Below, piece after piece: positions 9,225 to 18,215 of a stretch of 64,000 nucleotides of DNA. Made by a program: the position numbers and the translations under genes. Below the pieces are notes generated by a model. The model was not told where the DNA came from and did not search any database. It worked only from the letters and a program-made list of their open reading frames with translations. Source of the stretch: Bacteroidota bacterium (GTDB lineage Bacteria > Bacteroidota > Bacteroidia > Bacteroidales > Prolixibacteraceae); NCBI GenBank assembly GCA_023428545.1, contig JAEYXH010000016.1, forward strand, positions 62,001 to 126,000, written 5' to 3'. Each line of letters starts with the position of its first letter. Position 1 is the first letter of the stretch.

Positions 9225-9749
9225 CTACCAGTTGGCTATGGTTGCATTGAATATATCGTCAAGCAATTTTTCCAAGATCTCGGGGACGATGCTGCTCTCC
9301 ACATCGGTCAGATTCAGGTTGCTGGGAAAATCCTCATAAGAAGAGAACGTCCGGTCAAAATCCTGCTCGTGATTGCGGTTGTTGGTGTATTTTAGACGAA
9401 CTGAAATTGTGAGACGGTTTTGTGCAGCCATATCCTCCTTCTGGATTGACATGGGGCGTACCTCATAATTTGTAATCTGTCCTTCAAATATCAGGTCACC
9501 ATTTTCTTCCTCTTCCCTTAAGGAGGTTTGACGGAGCAATTTTTCCTTTAGTTGTTCGGTCAGGTCTGAACTCAGGGTTGGATTCACCAAACGGGCACGG
9601 TTAGGGAAATAATAGACCGAAAATGTCTTGACATCTGCAGCAATGCTTGCTCCGGTGAAAGTATAGGCAACCTTGCAGGATGGCAGCAAAAAGGATCCGG
9701 CCAGGATGATCATTGTGATCAGAATTTTTTTTATCGGTGCGAATCGCAT
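9225..9749 (-). CDS. lptE: LptE-family LPS assembly lipoprotein
   Basis: LptE plugs and assists the LptD barrel that inserts lipopolysaccharide into the outer membrane. From the ATG at 9749 the protein has 174 residues. A hydrophobic signal segment ends in a lipobox-like SFLLPSC, so the mature protein should be lipid-anchored at that Cys (about residue 25). The following VAYTFTGASI, TFSVYYFPNRARLV and QTSLREEEENGDLIFEGQI segments resemble the Bacteroidota LptE family. The start is one base after the stop codon of the upstream activator; a longer in-frame extension into that gene is rejected. Divergence from proteobacterial LptE makes the family call good but not certain. Confidence 0.85.
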   Translation of the reverse strand: MRFAPIKKILITMIILAGSFLLPSCKVAYTFTGASIAADVKTFSVYYFPNRARLVNPTLSSDLTEQLKEKLLRQTSLREEEENGDLIFEGQITNYEVRPMSIQKEDMAAQNRLTISVRLKYTNNRNHEQDFDRTFSSYEDFPSNLNLTDVESSIVPEILEKLLDDIFNATIANW

Positions 9750-9750
9750 G

Positions 9751-10983
9751 TTATCCGTCAATGTCATATTCCTTGATTTTCCGGTATAACGTTCTTTCTG
9801 ATATTCCAAGCTCCTGTGCGGCAAGTTTCCTTTTTCCATTGTGTTTTTCGAGTGCCTTTCTGATCAGTTCAATTTCCTTATCTTCGAGCGACAAGGATTC
9901 TTCCACAAATTCCTCGGTATCCATGATGTTGTCCTTGCTGAAACTTTCAATATGGATAGGTGAGGCGACTTTTTTCTCGGAAACTACTTCCAGGTTTTCA
10001 GTAGGATAGAGTTTCCTGAAAAGATGGGCATGGTCTTCATCGACATGTACCTCGTTTGTGTCACTCATCAGGTCAAGTACCAGCTTTTTTAAATCGTTCA
10101 TGTCCCGTTTCATGTCAAAAAGCACCTGGTAGAGAATTTCACGTTCATTATTGAAAGTTTTCTCGTTGGCTCCCCTGAAAATTGCTGGCAGGTTACTGGT
10201 TCCTGCCGTGGGTAAATATGCTTTCAGAATCTGGGCAGTGATATCACGTTGTTGTTCAATGATCGAAATCTGCTCAGTGATGTTTTTCAGTTGTCTGACA
10301 TTGCCCGGCCACTGGAAGTTCATCAGTAAATTTCTGGCATCTTCATCAAGCCTGACGGGGGGCATACGGTATTTGTCGGCGAAATCGCTGGCAAATTTCC
10401 GGAATAACAGGATTACATCTTCAGCTCTGTGCCTGAGTGGAGGTATGGTTATGGGAACAGTGTTTAATCTATAGTACAGATCTTCCCTGAATTTCCCTTC
10501 CTGGATTGCAACCGGCAAGTCAACATTGGTTGCGGCAATTACACGGACATTGGTTTTCAGCATTTTGGAGGATCCAACCTTTATGAATTCGCCTGTTTCG
10601 AGAACCCTGAGGAGCCTGACCTGGGTTGCAAGTGGAAGTTCTCCAATCTCATCAAGGAATATGGTTCCTCCATCGGCTTCTTCAAAATACCCCTTTCGGT
10701 CGGCCAGGGCACCCGTAAAGGAGCCTTTCTCATGGCCAAAAAGTTCCGAATCGATGGTGCCTTCAGGGATGGCTCCGCAGTTTACGGCAATGTACTTGCC
10801 ATGCTTCCTGGCTGAAAACTGATGGATGATCTGTGGAAAAATCTCTTTACCAGTTCCGCTTTCCCCGGTTATTAACACCGAAAGATCAGTGGGTGCAACC
10901 TGAACCGCAACTTCAATAGCACGGTTGAGCCCAGGGGCATTCCCTATGATTCCAAATCTCTGCTTTAATCCCTGTACATCCAT
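9751..10983 (-). CDS. Sigma54-interacting transcriptional activator lacking a receiver domain
   Basis: This AAA+ bacterial enhancer-binding protein opens promoters bound by RNA polymerase-sigma54. From the ATG at 10983 it has 410 residues. Walker A GESGTGKE is at residues 40-47, the sigma54-contact loop is GSFTGA at 87-92 (the common variant of GAFTGA), and Walker B FLDEIGE is at 109-115. A Fis-type helix-turn-helix with LAAQELGISERTLYRKIKEY is at the extreme C-terminus. There is no N-terminal receiver, GAF or PAS domain: the AAA+ module starts almost at residue 1, so activity is presumably controlled by level or by a partner. A TTG codon at 10995 is a weaker start. It heads an operon with lptE, a TPR protein and secG. 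Confidence 0.93.
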   Translation of the reverse strand: MDVQGLKQRFGIIGNAPGLNRAIEVAVQVAPTDLSVLITGESGTGKEIFPQIIHQFSARKHGKYIAVNCGAIPEGTIDSELFGHEKGSFTGALADRKGYFEEADGGTIFLDEIGELPLATQVRLLRVLETGEFIKVGSSKMLKTNVRVIAATNVDLPVAIQEGKFREDLYYRLNTVPITIPPLRHRAEDVILLFRKFASDFADKYRMPPVRLDEDARNLLMNFQWPGNVRQLKNITEQISIIEQQRDITAQILKAYLPTAGTSNLPAIFRGANEKTFNNEREILYQVLFDMKRDMNDLKKLVLDLMSDTNEVHVDEDHAHLFRKLYPTENLEVVSEKKVASPIHIESFSKDNIMDTEEFVEESLSLEDKEIELIRKALEKHNGKRKLAAQELGISERTLYRKIKEYDIDG

Positions 10984-11002
10984 TGTGATGATCAAAAGTC
11001 TG

Positions 11003-11010
11003 CAAATTTA
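11003..11010 (-). promoter_or_regulatory. -7 promoter element of the sigma54 activator-lptE-secG operon
   Basis: TAAATTTG on the minus strand lies 20 bases upstream of the preferred ATG at 10983 and only 8 from the TTG at 10995, supporting the ATG. It is divergent from the kdsB element at 11074. Confidence 0.45.
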
Positions 11011-11073
11011 GCACTTTTAGTCCTTAATAATTGACAATTCCATCTATTTAACCATTTTTTGAATTTGTTCCGG

Positions 11074-11081
11074 TATCTTTG
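11074..11081 (+). promoter_or_regulatory. -7 promoter element of kdsB
   Basis: TATCTTTG followed by C is an exact match to the phylum's consensus, about 75 bases upstream of the kdsB ATG at 11156. No -33 TTG at the ideal distance was found. Confidence 0.45.
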
Positions 11082-11155
11082 CTTCGCGACACCTGCCTTG
11101 AACGTTGGTTGGTGTCTGGTTTGTTAAGATTATTGACCTTAAGATTCTGTTTGTG

Positions 11156-11896
11156 ATGAAATTCATAGGTATAATCCCTGCCCGGTTTCAATCGACACGA
11201 TTCCCGGGGAAACCGCTGGCCCTGATTCATGGAAAGCCCATGATCCAATGGGTATATGAAAGGGCGTCGGAAGCAATAAGCGATGTTTGGGTTGCTACCG
11301 ATGATTCTTTGATTTTTGATACGGTGGCCTCATTTGGCGGAAAATGCCTGATGACATCTGCTGACCATCAAAGCGGCACTGACCGATGTGCCGAAGCGGC
11401 ACGCATCCTTGCAAATACTTTACAATTTGATGCCATCGTCAATATCCAGGGTGATGAACCATTTATTAAGCCGCAACAGTTGAACGAAGTAATGGCTTGC
11501 TTTGATCATGGTGTCCAGATTGCCACCCTGGCCCGAAAGATTTCTTCGGACGTTGAGTTGGCCGACCAGAATAAACCGAAAGTGGTTGTTGGCAAAAACG
11601 GTAATGCCCTCTATTTCAGCAGGGCTGCCATACCATTTGTCAGAGGCCTTGAAATGTCTCAATGGGTGGGTTCCAACAGGTTTCTGGCTCATGTCGGACT
11701 CTATGCCTACCGGTCGGAAGTGCTGCAGGAAATTACCTTACTGGAGCAGGGGGTTTTGGAAAGGGCTGAAGCTCTAGAACAAATCAGGTGGCTTGAAAAC
11801 GGATTCAAGATAAAGGTTGCTGAGACCAGTTTTCAAAGTTACGGGATTGATACACCGGAAGATTTAGAACGCGCTTTGAAACTTTTTCCTTTTTAA
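11156..11896 (+). CDS. kdsB: 3-deoxy-manno-octulosonate cytidylyltransferase (CMP-KDO synthetase)
   Basis: KdsB activates KDO with CTP to give CMP-KDO for the LPS inner core. The ATG at 11156 gives 246 residues, the family length, and puts the nucleotide-binding MKFIGIIPARFQSTRFPGKP at the very N-terminus. An upstream in-frame extension of 17 residues is rejected because it precedes this motif. Other landmarks are WVATDD, NIQGDEPFI near residue 98, and the C-terminal VAETSFQSYGIDTPEDLERA. It is transcribed divergently from the operon carrying lptE, so two LPS-biogenesis functions flank one intergenic region. Confidence 0.95.
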   Translation: MKFIGIIPARFQSTRFPGKPLALIHGKPMIQWVYERASEAISDVWVATDDSLIFDTVASFGGKCLMTSADHQSGTDRCAEAARILANTLQFDAIVNIQGDEPFIKPQQLNEVMACFDHGVQIATLARKISSDVELADQNKPKVVVGKNGNALYFSRAAIPFVRGLEMSQWVGSNRFLAHVGLYAYRSEVLQEITLLEQGVLERAEALEQIRWLENGFKIKVAETSFQSYGIDTPEDLERALKLFPF

Positions 11897-11957
11897 TGCG
11901 TCTTTAATAAAAAAAGGCATTATTTTTGGTAATGTATCTTTATACAAATTAGTATTG

Positions 11958-12338
11958 ATGAGAATTTTACTTCTGATTTGGGTATTAGCGATGGGTTTGA
12001 CAGGTGTGTCGGCCCAGAATGCAGCTTGGACTGGCAGCGAACAGCCGTCCGAGATCAATGCAGCCCTTATTCAGGATGTCAATACCCCGCCCGGAATAAA
12101 GGTATTTCCAAATCCTGTAACGGATAAATGGTTTACCGTGGAAGTATCTGACCAAAACATCCAGGAAATCAGGATCACCAACATTGCAGGAACTGCCGTT
12201 TATATCCGGAAGTTTCAGGGAATGGTAAACAGGCATCGTGTTACCCTCGAAAACATTCCAAGTGGAATTTATCTGTTGCGGGTAACTACTGACACCAACC
12301 AGGCGAGAACCTCCAAGTTATTGGTCAAAAACCAATAA
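11958..12338 (+). CDS. Secreted mini-protein consisting mainly of a T9SS type A sorting domain
   Basis: The 126-residue protein has a signal peptide (MRILLLIWVLAMGLTGVSAQ). After about 30 residues it is almost entirely a Por/type IX secretion C-terminal sorting domain. The diagnostic stretches are VFPNPVTDKWFTVEV (near residue 53), IRITNIAGTAVY and LENIPSGIYLLRVTT, then the Lys-containing end SKLLVKNQ. Normally this domain is the tail of a large secreted enzyme or adhesin. Here there is no cargo domain, only a short Asn/Gln/Ser-rich segment between the signal peptide and the sorting domain. It stands alone between kdsB and a minus-strand ATPase gene, with its own terminator. It may be a remnant or a true small surface protein. 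Confidence 0.85.
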   Translation: MRILLLIWVLAMGLTGVSAQNAAWTGSEQPSEINAALIQDVNTPPGIKVFPNPVTDKWFTVEVSDQNIQEIRITNIAGTAVYIRKFQGMVNRHRVTLENIPSGIYLLRVTTDTNQARTSKLLVKNQ

Positions 12339-12362
12339 CTGCAAGGTTATTTCAAAGGTCAG

Positions 12363-12388
12363 GCTGCATAAATGCAGCTTTTTTATTT
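12363..12388 (+). terminator. Rho-independent terminator of the T9SS mini-protein gene
   Basis: GCTGCA (12363-12368), a 4-base loop and TGCAGC (12373-12378) are followed by TTTTTTATTTT. It lies 25 bases after the stop codon and overlaps the 3' end of the convergent ATPase gene. Confidence 0.75.
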
Positions 12389-13969
12389 TCTACGGGTTGA
12401 GGATCTGATTGAACGGGTAGCCCTGCTTAAAGACTTTAATCCCAAAACGCCCAGGATACCCCTGGTAACTTCTCTGGCAATTGTGTTTGTTACCGGGCTT
12501 TTCATGATTTTTTCAAAAACAGACACTTCTTTGGTTGTCCTGCTTCTGGTGCCTGATTTTCTGGTCTCAGGTTTTTCTTCGGCTATATCCTGATAAGCTT
12601 CTTCCATTTTTTGCCGTAGAATTTCATGGGCGCTTTCACGGTCGATCTCCCGGTTGTATTTCGAAACCATACGGGAATCCTTAATGAGTGTGTCAAGTTC
12701 TTTCTCCGTGAGAATATCCATTCTTGAAAGTGGTGGCCTGATGAGGGTATGCACAAGCTGGGTCGGCCTGCCCTTTTCGTCAAGGGCTGTTACCATGGCT
12801 TCGCCTGTCCCCATGGCAGTAATCAATTCATCTGCCTCATAAAAATCGGATATAGGATAATTTTCTGTCGCTGACTTGATGGCTTTTCTGTCTTTGGCGG
12901 TAAAGGCCCTAAGGGAATGCTGCACTTTTAAGCCGAGTTGTCCCAGTATGCTTGCCGGAATATCATCGGGCGACTGTGTTACAAGGAAAATACCTACACC
13001 TTTTGAACGGATGAGTTTGATGGTGGTTTCAAACTGGTCGAGAAGTGTTTTTGTGGCATTTTTGAAAATAAGGTGGGCTTCATCAAAGAAGATAACCAGT
13101 TCGGGTTTCTCAACATCACCCAATTCAGGCATTTTCTGGAAAATTTCGGCCAGAAGGCAAAGCATGAAGGTTGAGAATATCGCTGTGTTGCTTTGGATGT
13201 CAGTGATGCGAAGGACATTCACCATACCCCGACCTTGATCGTCAGTGCGCATCAGATCAAATATGTCGAACGAGGGTTCTCCGAAAAATCGCTCTGCACC
13301 TTGTTGTTCAAGACTGCTGATGCTGCGCATGATGGTCCCGACCGAGGATGTCTGGAAAAAGCCATAATCCCTTCTGAATTCCTCTTTTCCGTCTTCCTGA
13401 ATGTAGCGGATGACGGTTTTCAGGTCATTCATGTCGAGAAGAGGCAAGCCCTTGTCGTCGCAATATTTAAATATCATTGAGAGAATCCCTGTCTGGTTTT
13501 CGTTCAGGTCAAGAATTTTGGCCAACAGTATAGGGCCGAACTCTGAAACAGTTGCTTTCAGTTTCACCCCGGGTTCGCCCGAAATGGACATCATTTCGAC
13601 AGAAAAGGCCGTGCCGGTCCATTCCATGCCGATCAATCCTGCTCTTTTTTCAATCACACTGTTGGTGGTTCCTTCAGCGGCAATTCCGCTAAGGTCACCT
13701 TTTACGTCCATCACCAGGGTGGAGACACCTGCAAGGGATAGTTCCTCCGCAATAACCTGAAGTGTTTTCGTCTTGCCTGTCCCGGTCGCACCGGCGATCA
13801 GGCCGTGTCGGTTAAGTGTCTTGAGAGGGATCTTTATCTGTACACCGGTTTCCTGATCATCACCCAGGATGGCGGAACCAAGAAGTATCGAGCTCCCTTT
13901 AAATGTATAACTGCTTTGGATAATAGTAATAAACTGTTCTTTCGAATTCTTTTCCATGGTTTGAGTCAT
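12383..13969 (-). CDS. HerA-like ATPase, DUF853 family (YjgR type)
   Basis: This 528-residue P-loop ATPase belongs to the HerA/FtsK superfamily. Walker A is GATGTGKT at residues 60-67, and the Walker B-type LVIFFDEAHLIF is near residue 295, followed by TTIKLIRSKGVGIFLVTQSPDDIP, which matches the sensor region of this group. The C-terminal DUF853 part continues to a basic end (SLSRATRSIRSSTRRK). No transmembrane helix is visible. The E. coli relative YjgR has no settled function; DNA or protein translocation is inferred from fold only. A second in-frame ATG 12 bases downstream (MEKNSKEQ) is a possible alternative start. Confidence 0.88.
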   Translation of the reverse strand: MTQTMEKNSKEQFITIIQSSYTFKGSSILLGSAILGDDQETGVQIKIPLKTLNRHGLIAGATGTGKTKTLQVIAEELSLAGVSTLVMDVKGDLSGIAAEGTTNSVIEKRAGLIGMEWTGTAFSVEMMSISGEPGVKLKATVSEFGPILLAKILDLNENQTGILSMIFKYCDDKGLPLLDMNDLKTVIRYIQEDGKEEFRRDYGFFQTSSVGTIMRSISSLEQQGAERFFGEPSFDIFDLMRTDDQGRGMVNVLRITDIQSNTAIFSTFMLCLLAEIFQKMPELGDVEKPELVIFFDEAHLIFKNATKTLLDQFETTIKLIRSKGVGIFLVTQSPDDIPASILGQLGLKVQHSLRAFTAKDRKAIKSATENYPISDFYEADELITAMGTGEAMVTALDEKGRPTQLVHTLIRPPLSRMDILTEKELDTLIKDSRMVSKYNREIDRESAHEILRQKMEEAYQDIAEEKPETRKSGTRSRTTKEVSVFEKIMKSPVTNTIAREVTRGILGVLGLKSLSRATRSIRSSTRRK

Positions 13970-14107
13970 TTTGGAAAAATTCTAACTTGTGATCGAAATT
14001 CAATTCAACAATATTACAATTTATCTGACAATAATTGGTAAATTCGGGGTTTCTGTCAAATATACATCAAAAGTATACTTATTTTAATTTTATAAATTAG
14101 TGAAATT

Positions 14108-14515
14108 ATGGCAACAAGGATTGAAAAAATTGAAGGAATTGGGCCAGTTTACGCTGAAAAACTCTTAAAAGCAGAGATTAAATCAGTTGAAGGCCTGTTG
14201 GCAAAAGGTGCCTCCAAATCAGGACGCAAGGAGCTTGCCTCAGTGACCGGTATTGATGAAGGGAAAATCCTGGAATGGGTGAACATGGCGGATCTTTTCC
14301 GCATCAAGGGTGTTGGGCCCCAGTTTTCAGAACTTCTGGAAGCCGCCGGTGTTGACACCGTTAAGGAGTTACGCAACCGCAATGCCGAGAATCTTTATGC
14401 AAAACTTGTGGAGGTTCAGGCTGAAAAGAAGATCACCCGGGCCGTTCCTGCCCTGAAAGTGGTGAAGAGTTTTATCGAACAGGCAAAAGCCCTGCCACCG
14501 GTAGTAACGTATTAA
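14108..14515 (+). CDS. DUF4332 helix-hairpin-helix protein
   Basis: The small, basic 135-residue protein carries two helix-hairpin-helix type motifs: IEGIGPVYAEKLLKAEI near residue 8 and IKGVGPQFSELLEAAGV near residue 64. This is the DUF4332 arrangement. HhH motifs of this kind contact nucleic-acid backbones without sequence specificity. The enzyme or complex it serves is unknown. It is monogenic, followed by a strong terminator, and lies between the HerA-like ATPase (divergent) and leuS. No exact TAnnTTTG element was seen in the very AT-rich upstream sequence. Confidence 0.85.
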   Translation: MATRIEKIEGIGPVYAEKLLKAEIKSVEGLLAKGASKSGRKELASVTGIDEGKILEWVNMADLFRIKGVGPQFSELLEAAGVDTVKELRNRNAENLYAKLVEVQAEKKITRAVPALKVVKSFIEQAKALPPVVTY

Positions 14516-14534
14516 TCATTGGTATGATATTTTG

Positions 14535-14566
14535 AAAAGAAGCGCCCGAAACGGCGCTTCTTTTTT
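14535..14566 (+). terminator. Rho-independent terminator of the DUF4332 gene
   Basis: A 12-base stem AAAAGAAGCGCC/GGCGCTTCTTTT with loop CGAAAC is followed by more T residues, about 20 bases past the stop codon. Confidence 0.88.
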
Positions 14567-14615
14567 GATGCTGCTTGTTAAGGATGTCTTAAAGTGCCTG
14601 AAACTGTTTACAGTG

Positions 14616-14647
14616 TTGCCCCGGGGCTAAACATTTTTCTAACTTTG
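14616..14647 (+). promoter_or_regulatory. Promoter of the leuS operon
   Basis: TAACTTTG (14640-14647) followed by C is an exact -7 element, 37 bases upstream of the leuS ATG. A TTG lies at 14616-14618, giving a somewhat long 21-base spacer. Confidence 0.5.
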
Positions 14648-14684
14648 CACCTCGCTAATAATAAAAACTTAATACTGCTATACA

Positions 14685-17336
14685 ATGGATTACAGATTCT
14701 GGGAAATAGAGCCTAAATGGCAGGAGTTCTGGGATAAGAATAAAACCTTTAAGACAAAGGACGATTTTTCAAAGCCAAAATATTATATCCTGGATATGTT
14801 TCCATATCCCTCGGGAGCCGGATTGCATGTTGGGCATCCGGAGGGGTATACTGCAACCGATATCATCAGCAGGTACAAAAGGATGAAAGGTTTCAATGTC
14901 CTTCATCCGATGGGTTGGGATGCCTTTGGTTTGCCAGCCGAACAGTATGCCATGCAAACAGGTACCCATCCTGCCATTACCACCCGCAAAAACTGTGATA
15001 CTTTCAGAAGGCAGATAAAATCTTTGGGATTAAGCTACGATTGGGACCGGGAGATCAATACCACTGACCCTGGCTATTTTAAGTGGACTCAATGGATTTT
15101 CATCCAACTGTATAATACCTGGTTTGATCCGGAAACCGGAAAGGGACGGCCGATTTCCGAGCTTCCGATTCCTGCCGGAATAGAATCACGCGGTAAGGAA
15201 ACCGTACATGAATATATAGCTGGGAAGCGCCTGGCGTATTACGATAACGCACAGGTATGGTGGTGCAATTCGTGCCGCACGGTATGTGCCAATGAAGAAG
15301 TGTTGACTGACGGTTCGCATGAGAAATGCGGCCACCAGGTAATCAGGCGAAACCTTAAGCAATGGTTGCTGAGGATTCCACATTATGCCGAAAGGTTGCT
15401 TGCGGGACTGGATGCGCTTGACTGGCCGGAAGGTGTAAAAGACATGCAGCGGAACTGGATTGGCAAATCGCATGGGGCTGAAGTCGATTTTGACGTTCAT
15501 GGCCTTGAAAGGAAACTGAGGGTTTATACAACACGTCCCGATACCCTTTTTGGTGCCACGTATATGGTCATTTCTCCCGAACATCCAATGGCTGATGAAC
15601 TGGTCACCCCAGAGAATGCCCCAAAAGTGAAGGATTACATATATTCTGCCTCCCTGAAATCAGACCTCGACAGAACCGAGCTTGCAAAGGAGAAGACAGG
15701 TGTTTTTACAGGTCGTTATGCAGTCAATCCGGTTACGGGTGGTTTAATTCCAATCTGGGTAGCCGATTATGTCCTGATGGGCTATGGTACCGGGGCTATT
15801 ATGGCTGTACCGGCACACGATACCCGTGACTTTGAGTTTGCAAAGAAGTTTGAACTTCAGGTAATCTGCATTCTCGATCCGGCCGGTGCCAATCCGGAAC
15901 TCAGGGAGGAGATTCTTTCAGGGAATGCATGCTGGACTGAGGATGGTTTATATATCAATTCGGCAAATTCAGATAAGGGAATAATCCTGAATGGACTGAA
16001 TAAGGCAGAAGGGATTCGGACCATTACCCAGTGGCTCGAAGAAAGGGGGATCGGTAAGGCAACCGTGAATTTTAAGATCAGGGACTGGCTTTTCAGCCGC
16101 CAGCGCTATTGGGGAGAACCTTTCCCGGTGATACATTGGGAGGATGGGGAGGTTAGTCTTGATGAGAATCTTCCTGTTGAGTTGCCCACCTTGGAAAAAT
16201 ATGAGCCGGGCGAAGGAGGGGAGAGTCCACTATCCAATGCAAAAGAATGGCTTGAAGTTATATGTCCTGATGGTCGGAAAGGCCGTCGTGAAACCAATAC
16301 GATGCCACAGTGGGCTGGTTCTTGCTGGTATTACCTTCGGTATATCGACCCGACAAATGAAACAAGCATTTTCAAACCGGAGCTTGAGCAGTATTGGATG
16401 CCCGTCGACCTCTATGTGGGAGGTGCCGAACATGCCGTTTTACACTTATTGTACAGCCGTTTCTGGCATAAAGTACTGTTTGACCTGGGCATTGTTTCAA
16501 CAGATGAGCCCTTTGTAAAACTTTACAACCAGGGGATGATTCTGGCATTTGCCTATGAAACTGCCACCGGTGCCAAGGTAAGTTCTGACCTGGTGGAAGA
16601 TCGGGACGGAAAATTCTTCCATACCGAAACAGGTGAGGAACTGAACCAGATAGTTGCTAAAATGTCGAAATCGCTGAAGAACGTTGTCAATCCTGACGAT
16701 GTGGTTAGCAAATATGGGGCTGATTCACTCCGCTTATATGAGATGTTCATGGGACCTCTTGATGAACGCAAGCCATGGGCTGATAGTGGGGTAAAAGGGG
16801 TTTTCAATTTCCTGAACCGTGTGAACCGCTTTTTCAGTGAACTGCAAAACATAACCGAAGGACAGGAGGATCCTGAAACTGAAAAGGCATTGCATGTTGC
16901 TATCAGGAAAGTTACGGCGGATATCGAAAATCTGAAGTTCAATACCGCAATTTCGGCACTGATGGTATTTAATAACCATGCCATGAAAAAGGGAGTGGTA
17001 TCACGTGACACAGCAAAGACGTATACCCTGCTTCTGGCACCCTTTGCTCCTCACCTGGGTGAAGAATTGTGGCATCTCTACGGAGGGACCGATACTTTGT
17101 CTTATCAGCCCTGGCCTGTTGCAGACGAAGCATTGTTAAAGGAGGATATCTTCGAATATCCGGTTTCCTTCAACGGAAAGATGAGATTTAAGCTTGCCCT
17201 TCCGCTCGATTTCAGTGTAAAACAGATAGAAGATGCTGTGATCAGTAATGAGAAAACCGAACGGTACCTCGAGGGCAAAACCCTTAGAAAGGTTATCGTA
17301 GTACCAGGTAAAATTATCAATGTGGTCATATCGTGA
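14685..17336 (+). CDS. leuS: Leucyl-tRNA synthetase
   Basis: This class I aminoacyl-tRNA synthetase charges tRNA-Leu. The 883-residue protein begins [16 protein letters not shown]. The HIGH signature appears as HVGH at residues 48-51 after FPYPSGAGL, and KMSKS is near residue 659. The inserted editing (CP1) domain carries [13 protein letters not shown] and the downstream [20 protein letters not shown], both hallmarks of LeuRS proofreading. A CxxC pair ([10 protein letters not shown]) with a later ...EKCGHQ suggests a small zinc-binding module. The stop codon overlaps a possible GTG of the next gene, indicating one transcript with the YitT-family and M23 genes. Confidence 0.98.
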   Translation: MDYRFWEIEPKWQEFWDKNKTFKTKDDFSKPKYYILDMFPYPSGAGLHVGHPEGYTATDIISRYKRMKGFNVLHPMGWDAFGLPAEQYAMQTGTHPAITTRKNCDTFRRQIKSLGLSYDWDREINTTDPGYFKWTQWIFIQLYNTWFDPETGKGRPISELPIPAGIESRGKETVHEYIAGKRLAYYDNAQVWWCNSCRTVCANEEVLTDGSHEKCGHQVIRRNLKQWLLRIPHYAERLLAGLDALDWPEGVKDMQRNWIGKSHGAEVDFDVHGLERKLRVYTTRPDTLFGATYMVISPEHPMADELVTPENAPKVKDYIYSASLKSDLDRTELAKEKTGVFTGRYAVNPVTGGLIPIWVADYVLMGYGTGAIMAVPAHDTRDFEFAKKFELQVICILDPAGANPELREEILSGNACWTEDGLYINSANSDKGIILNGLNKAEGIRTITQWLEERGIGKATVNFKIRDWLFSRQRYWGEPFPVIHWEDGEVSLDENLPVELPTLEKYEPGEGGESPLSNAKEWLEVICPDGRKGRRETNTMPQWAGSCWYYLRYIDPTNETSIFKPELEQYWMPVDLYVGGAEHAVLHLLYSRFWHKVLFDLGIVSTDEPFVKLYNQGMILAFAYETATGAKVSSDLVEDRDGKFFHTETGEELNQIVAKMSKSLKNVVNPDDVVSKYGADSLRLYEMFMGPLDERKPWADSGVKGVFNFLNRVNRFFSELQNITEGQEDPETEKALHVAIRKVTADIENLKFNTAISALMVFNNHAMKKGVVSRDTAKTYTLLLAPFAPHLGEELWHLYGGTDTLSYQPWPVADEALLKEDIFEYPVSFNGKMRFKLALPLDFSVKQIEDAVISNEKTERYLEGKTLRKVIVVPGKIINVVIS

Positions 17337-17347
17337 TAAACGACTTT

Positions 17348-18214
17348 ATGAGAGCAAGTCTGAGATCAAAAATTATCAATTTTGAAGATTACCTGGCCAT
17401 TACCCTTGGGCTGGTCATGTTCTCCCTTTCATGGACACTTTTTATCATTCCGGCCCAGATTACAGGAGGAGGTGTCAGCGGTATTGGGGCAGTACTGTTT
17501 TTTGCCACAGGCATTCCGGTGGGACTGACTTATTTTGTGGTCAATATTATTCTGGTTGCCATTGCCATCAAGGTTTTGGGTGCCAGTTTTGGCATCAAGA
17601 CGATATACAGCATGATTATCGTCTCGCTTGGACTGACCATATCCCAGGGAGCCTTAAAGGAACCCCTCATCGATGATACGTTTCTATCGGCCGTTCTTGG
17701 CGGAATCATGTCGGGGGTAGGTTTAGGCATCGTTTTTTCAAAGGGTGGAAGCACCGGGGGGACTGACATCATTGCCGCGATCATAGTAAAATACCGAAAT
17801 ATCAGTCCGGGAAGGGTGATTCTTTATTGTGATGTAATCATTATTGCCTCTTCATTCTTTGTTTTGAAGAGTATCGATAAAATGGTATATGGATATGTCA
17901 CTATGGCTGTAGTCTCATATGCCCTCGATTCGGTCTTGAGTGGGGCTAACCGTTCGGCCCAGATGTTTATATTCTCAAAAAAATACGAAGAGATAGCTGA
18001 TTTCATTAATCAACAGCATTACCGTGGTGTTACAATTCTTGATGGCACGGGATGGTATACTAAAGAGAACGTGAAAGTCGTTATATCGGTTGTCCGGAAG
18101 AGAGAGACCGGAGCCATCTTCAGGAAAATCAAGGAAATCGATCCAACCGCCTTTATTTCCATGGGTAGTGTCATGGGAGTTTATGGGGAAGGTTTCGATA
18201 AGTTAAAGCTTTAA
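17348..18214 (+). CDS. YitT-family membrane protein (DUF161 plus DUF2179)
   Basis: The protein is predicted to be an inner-membrane protein of about 288 residues. Five to six hydrophobic segments fill residues 15-190, with the GGGVSGIGA and SKGGSTGGTDIIA motifs of the YitT/DUF161 family. A soluble DUF2179 domain follows (about 205-285: YRGVTILDGTGWYTKENVKVVISVV...FISMGSVMGVYGEGF). Function is unknown in the family. ATG at 17348 is preferred; a GTG at 17333 overlapping the leuS stop is an alternative. It is followed by an M23 peptidase gene after one base, so leuS, this gene and the peptidase gene are one operon. Confidence 0.9.
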   Translation: MRASLRSKIINFEDYLAITLGLVMFSLSWTLFIIPAQITGGGVSGIGAVLFFATGIPVGLTYFVVNIILVAIAIKVLGASFGIKTIYSMIIVSLGLTISQGALKEPLIDDTFLSAVLGGIMSGVGLGIVFSKGGSTGGTDIIAAIIVKYRNISPGRVILYCDVIIIASSFFVLKSIDKMVYGYVTMAVVSYALDSVLSGANRSAQMFIFSKKYEEIADFINQQHYRGVTILDGTGWYTKENVKVVISVVRKRETGAIFRKIKEIDPTAFISMGSVMGVYGEGFDKLKL

Positions 18215-18215
18215 T

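Noticed and set aside
9750..9839. 30-residue N-terminal extension of LptE into the activator gene
   Set aside because: It overlaps the conserved HTH coding region; the ATG at 9749 begins a proper lipoprotein signal.
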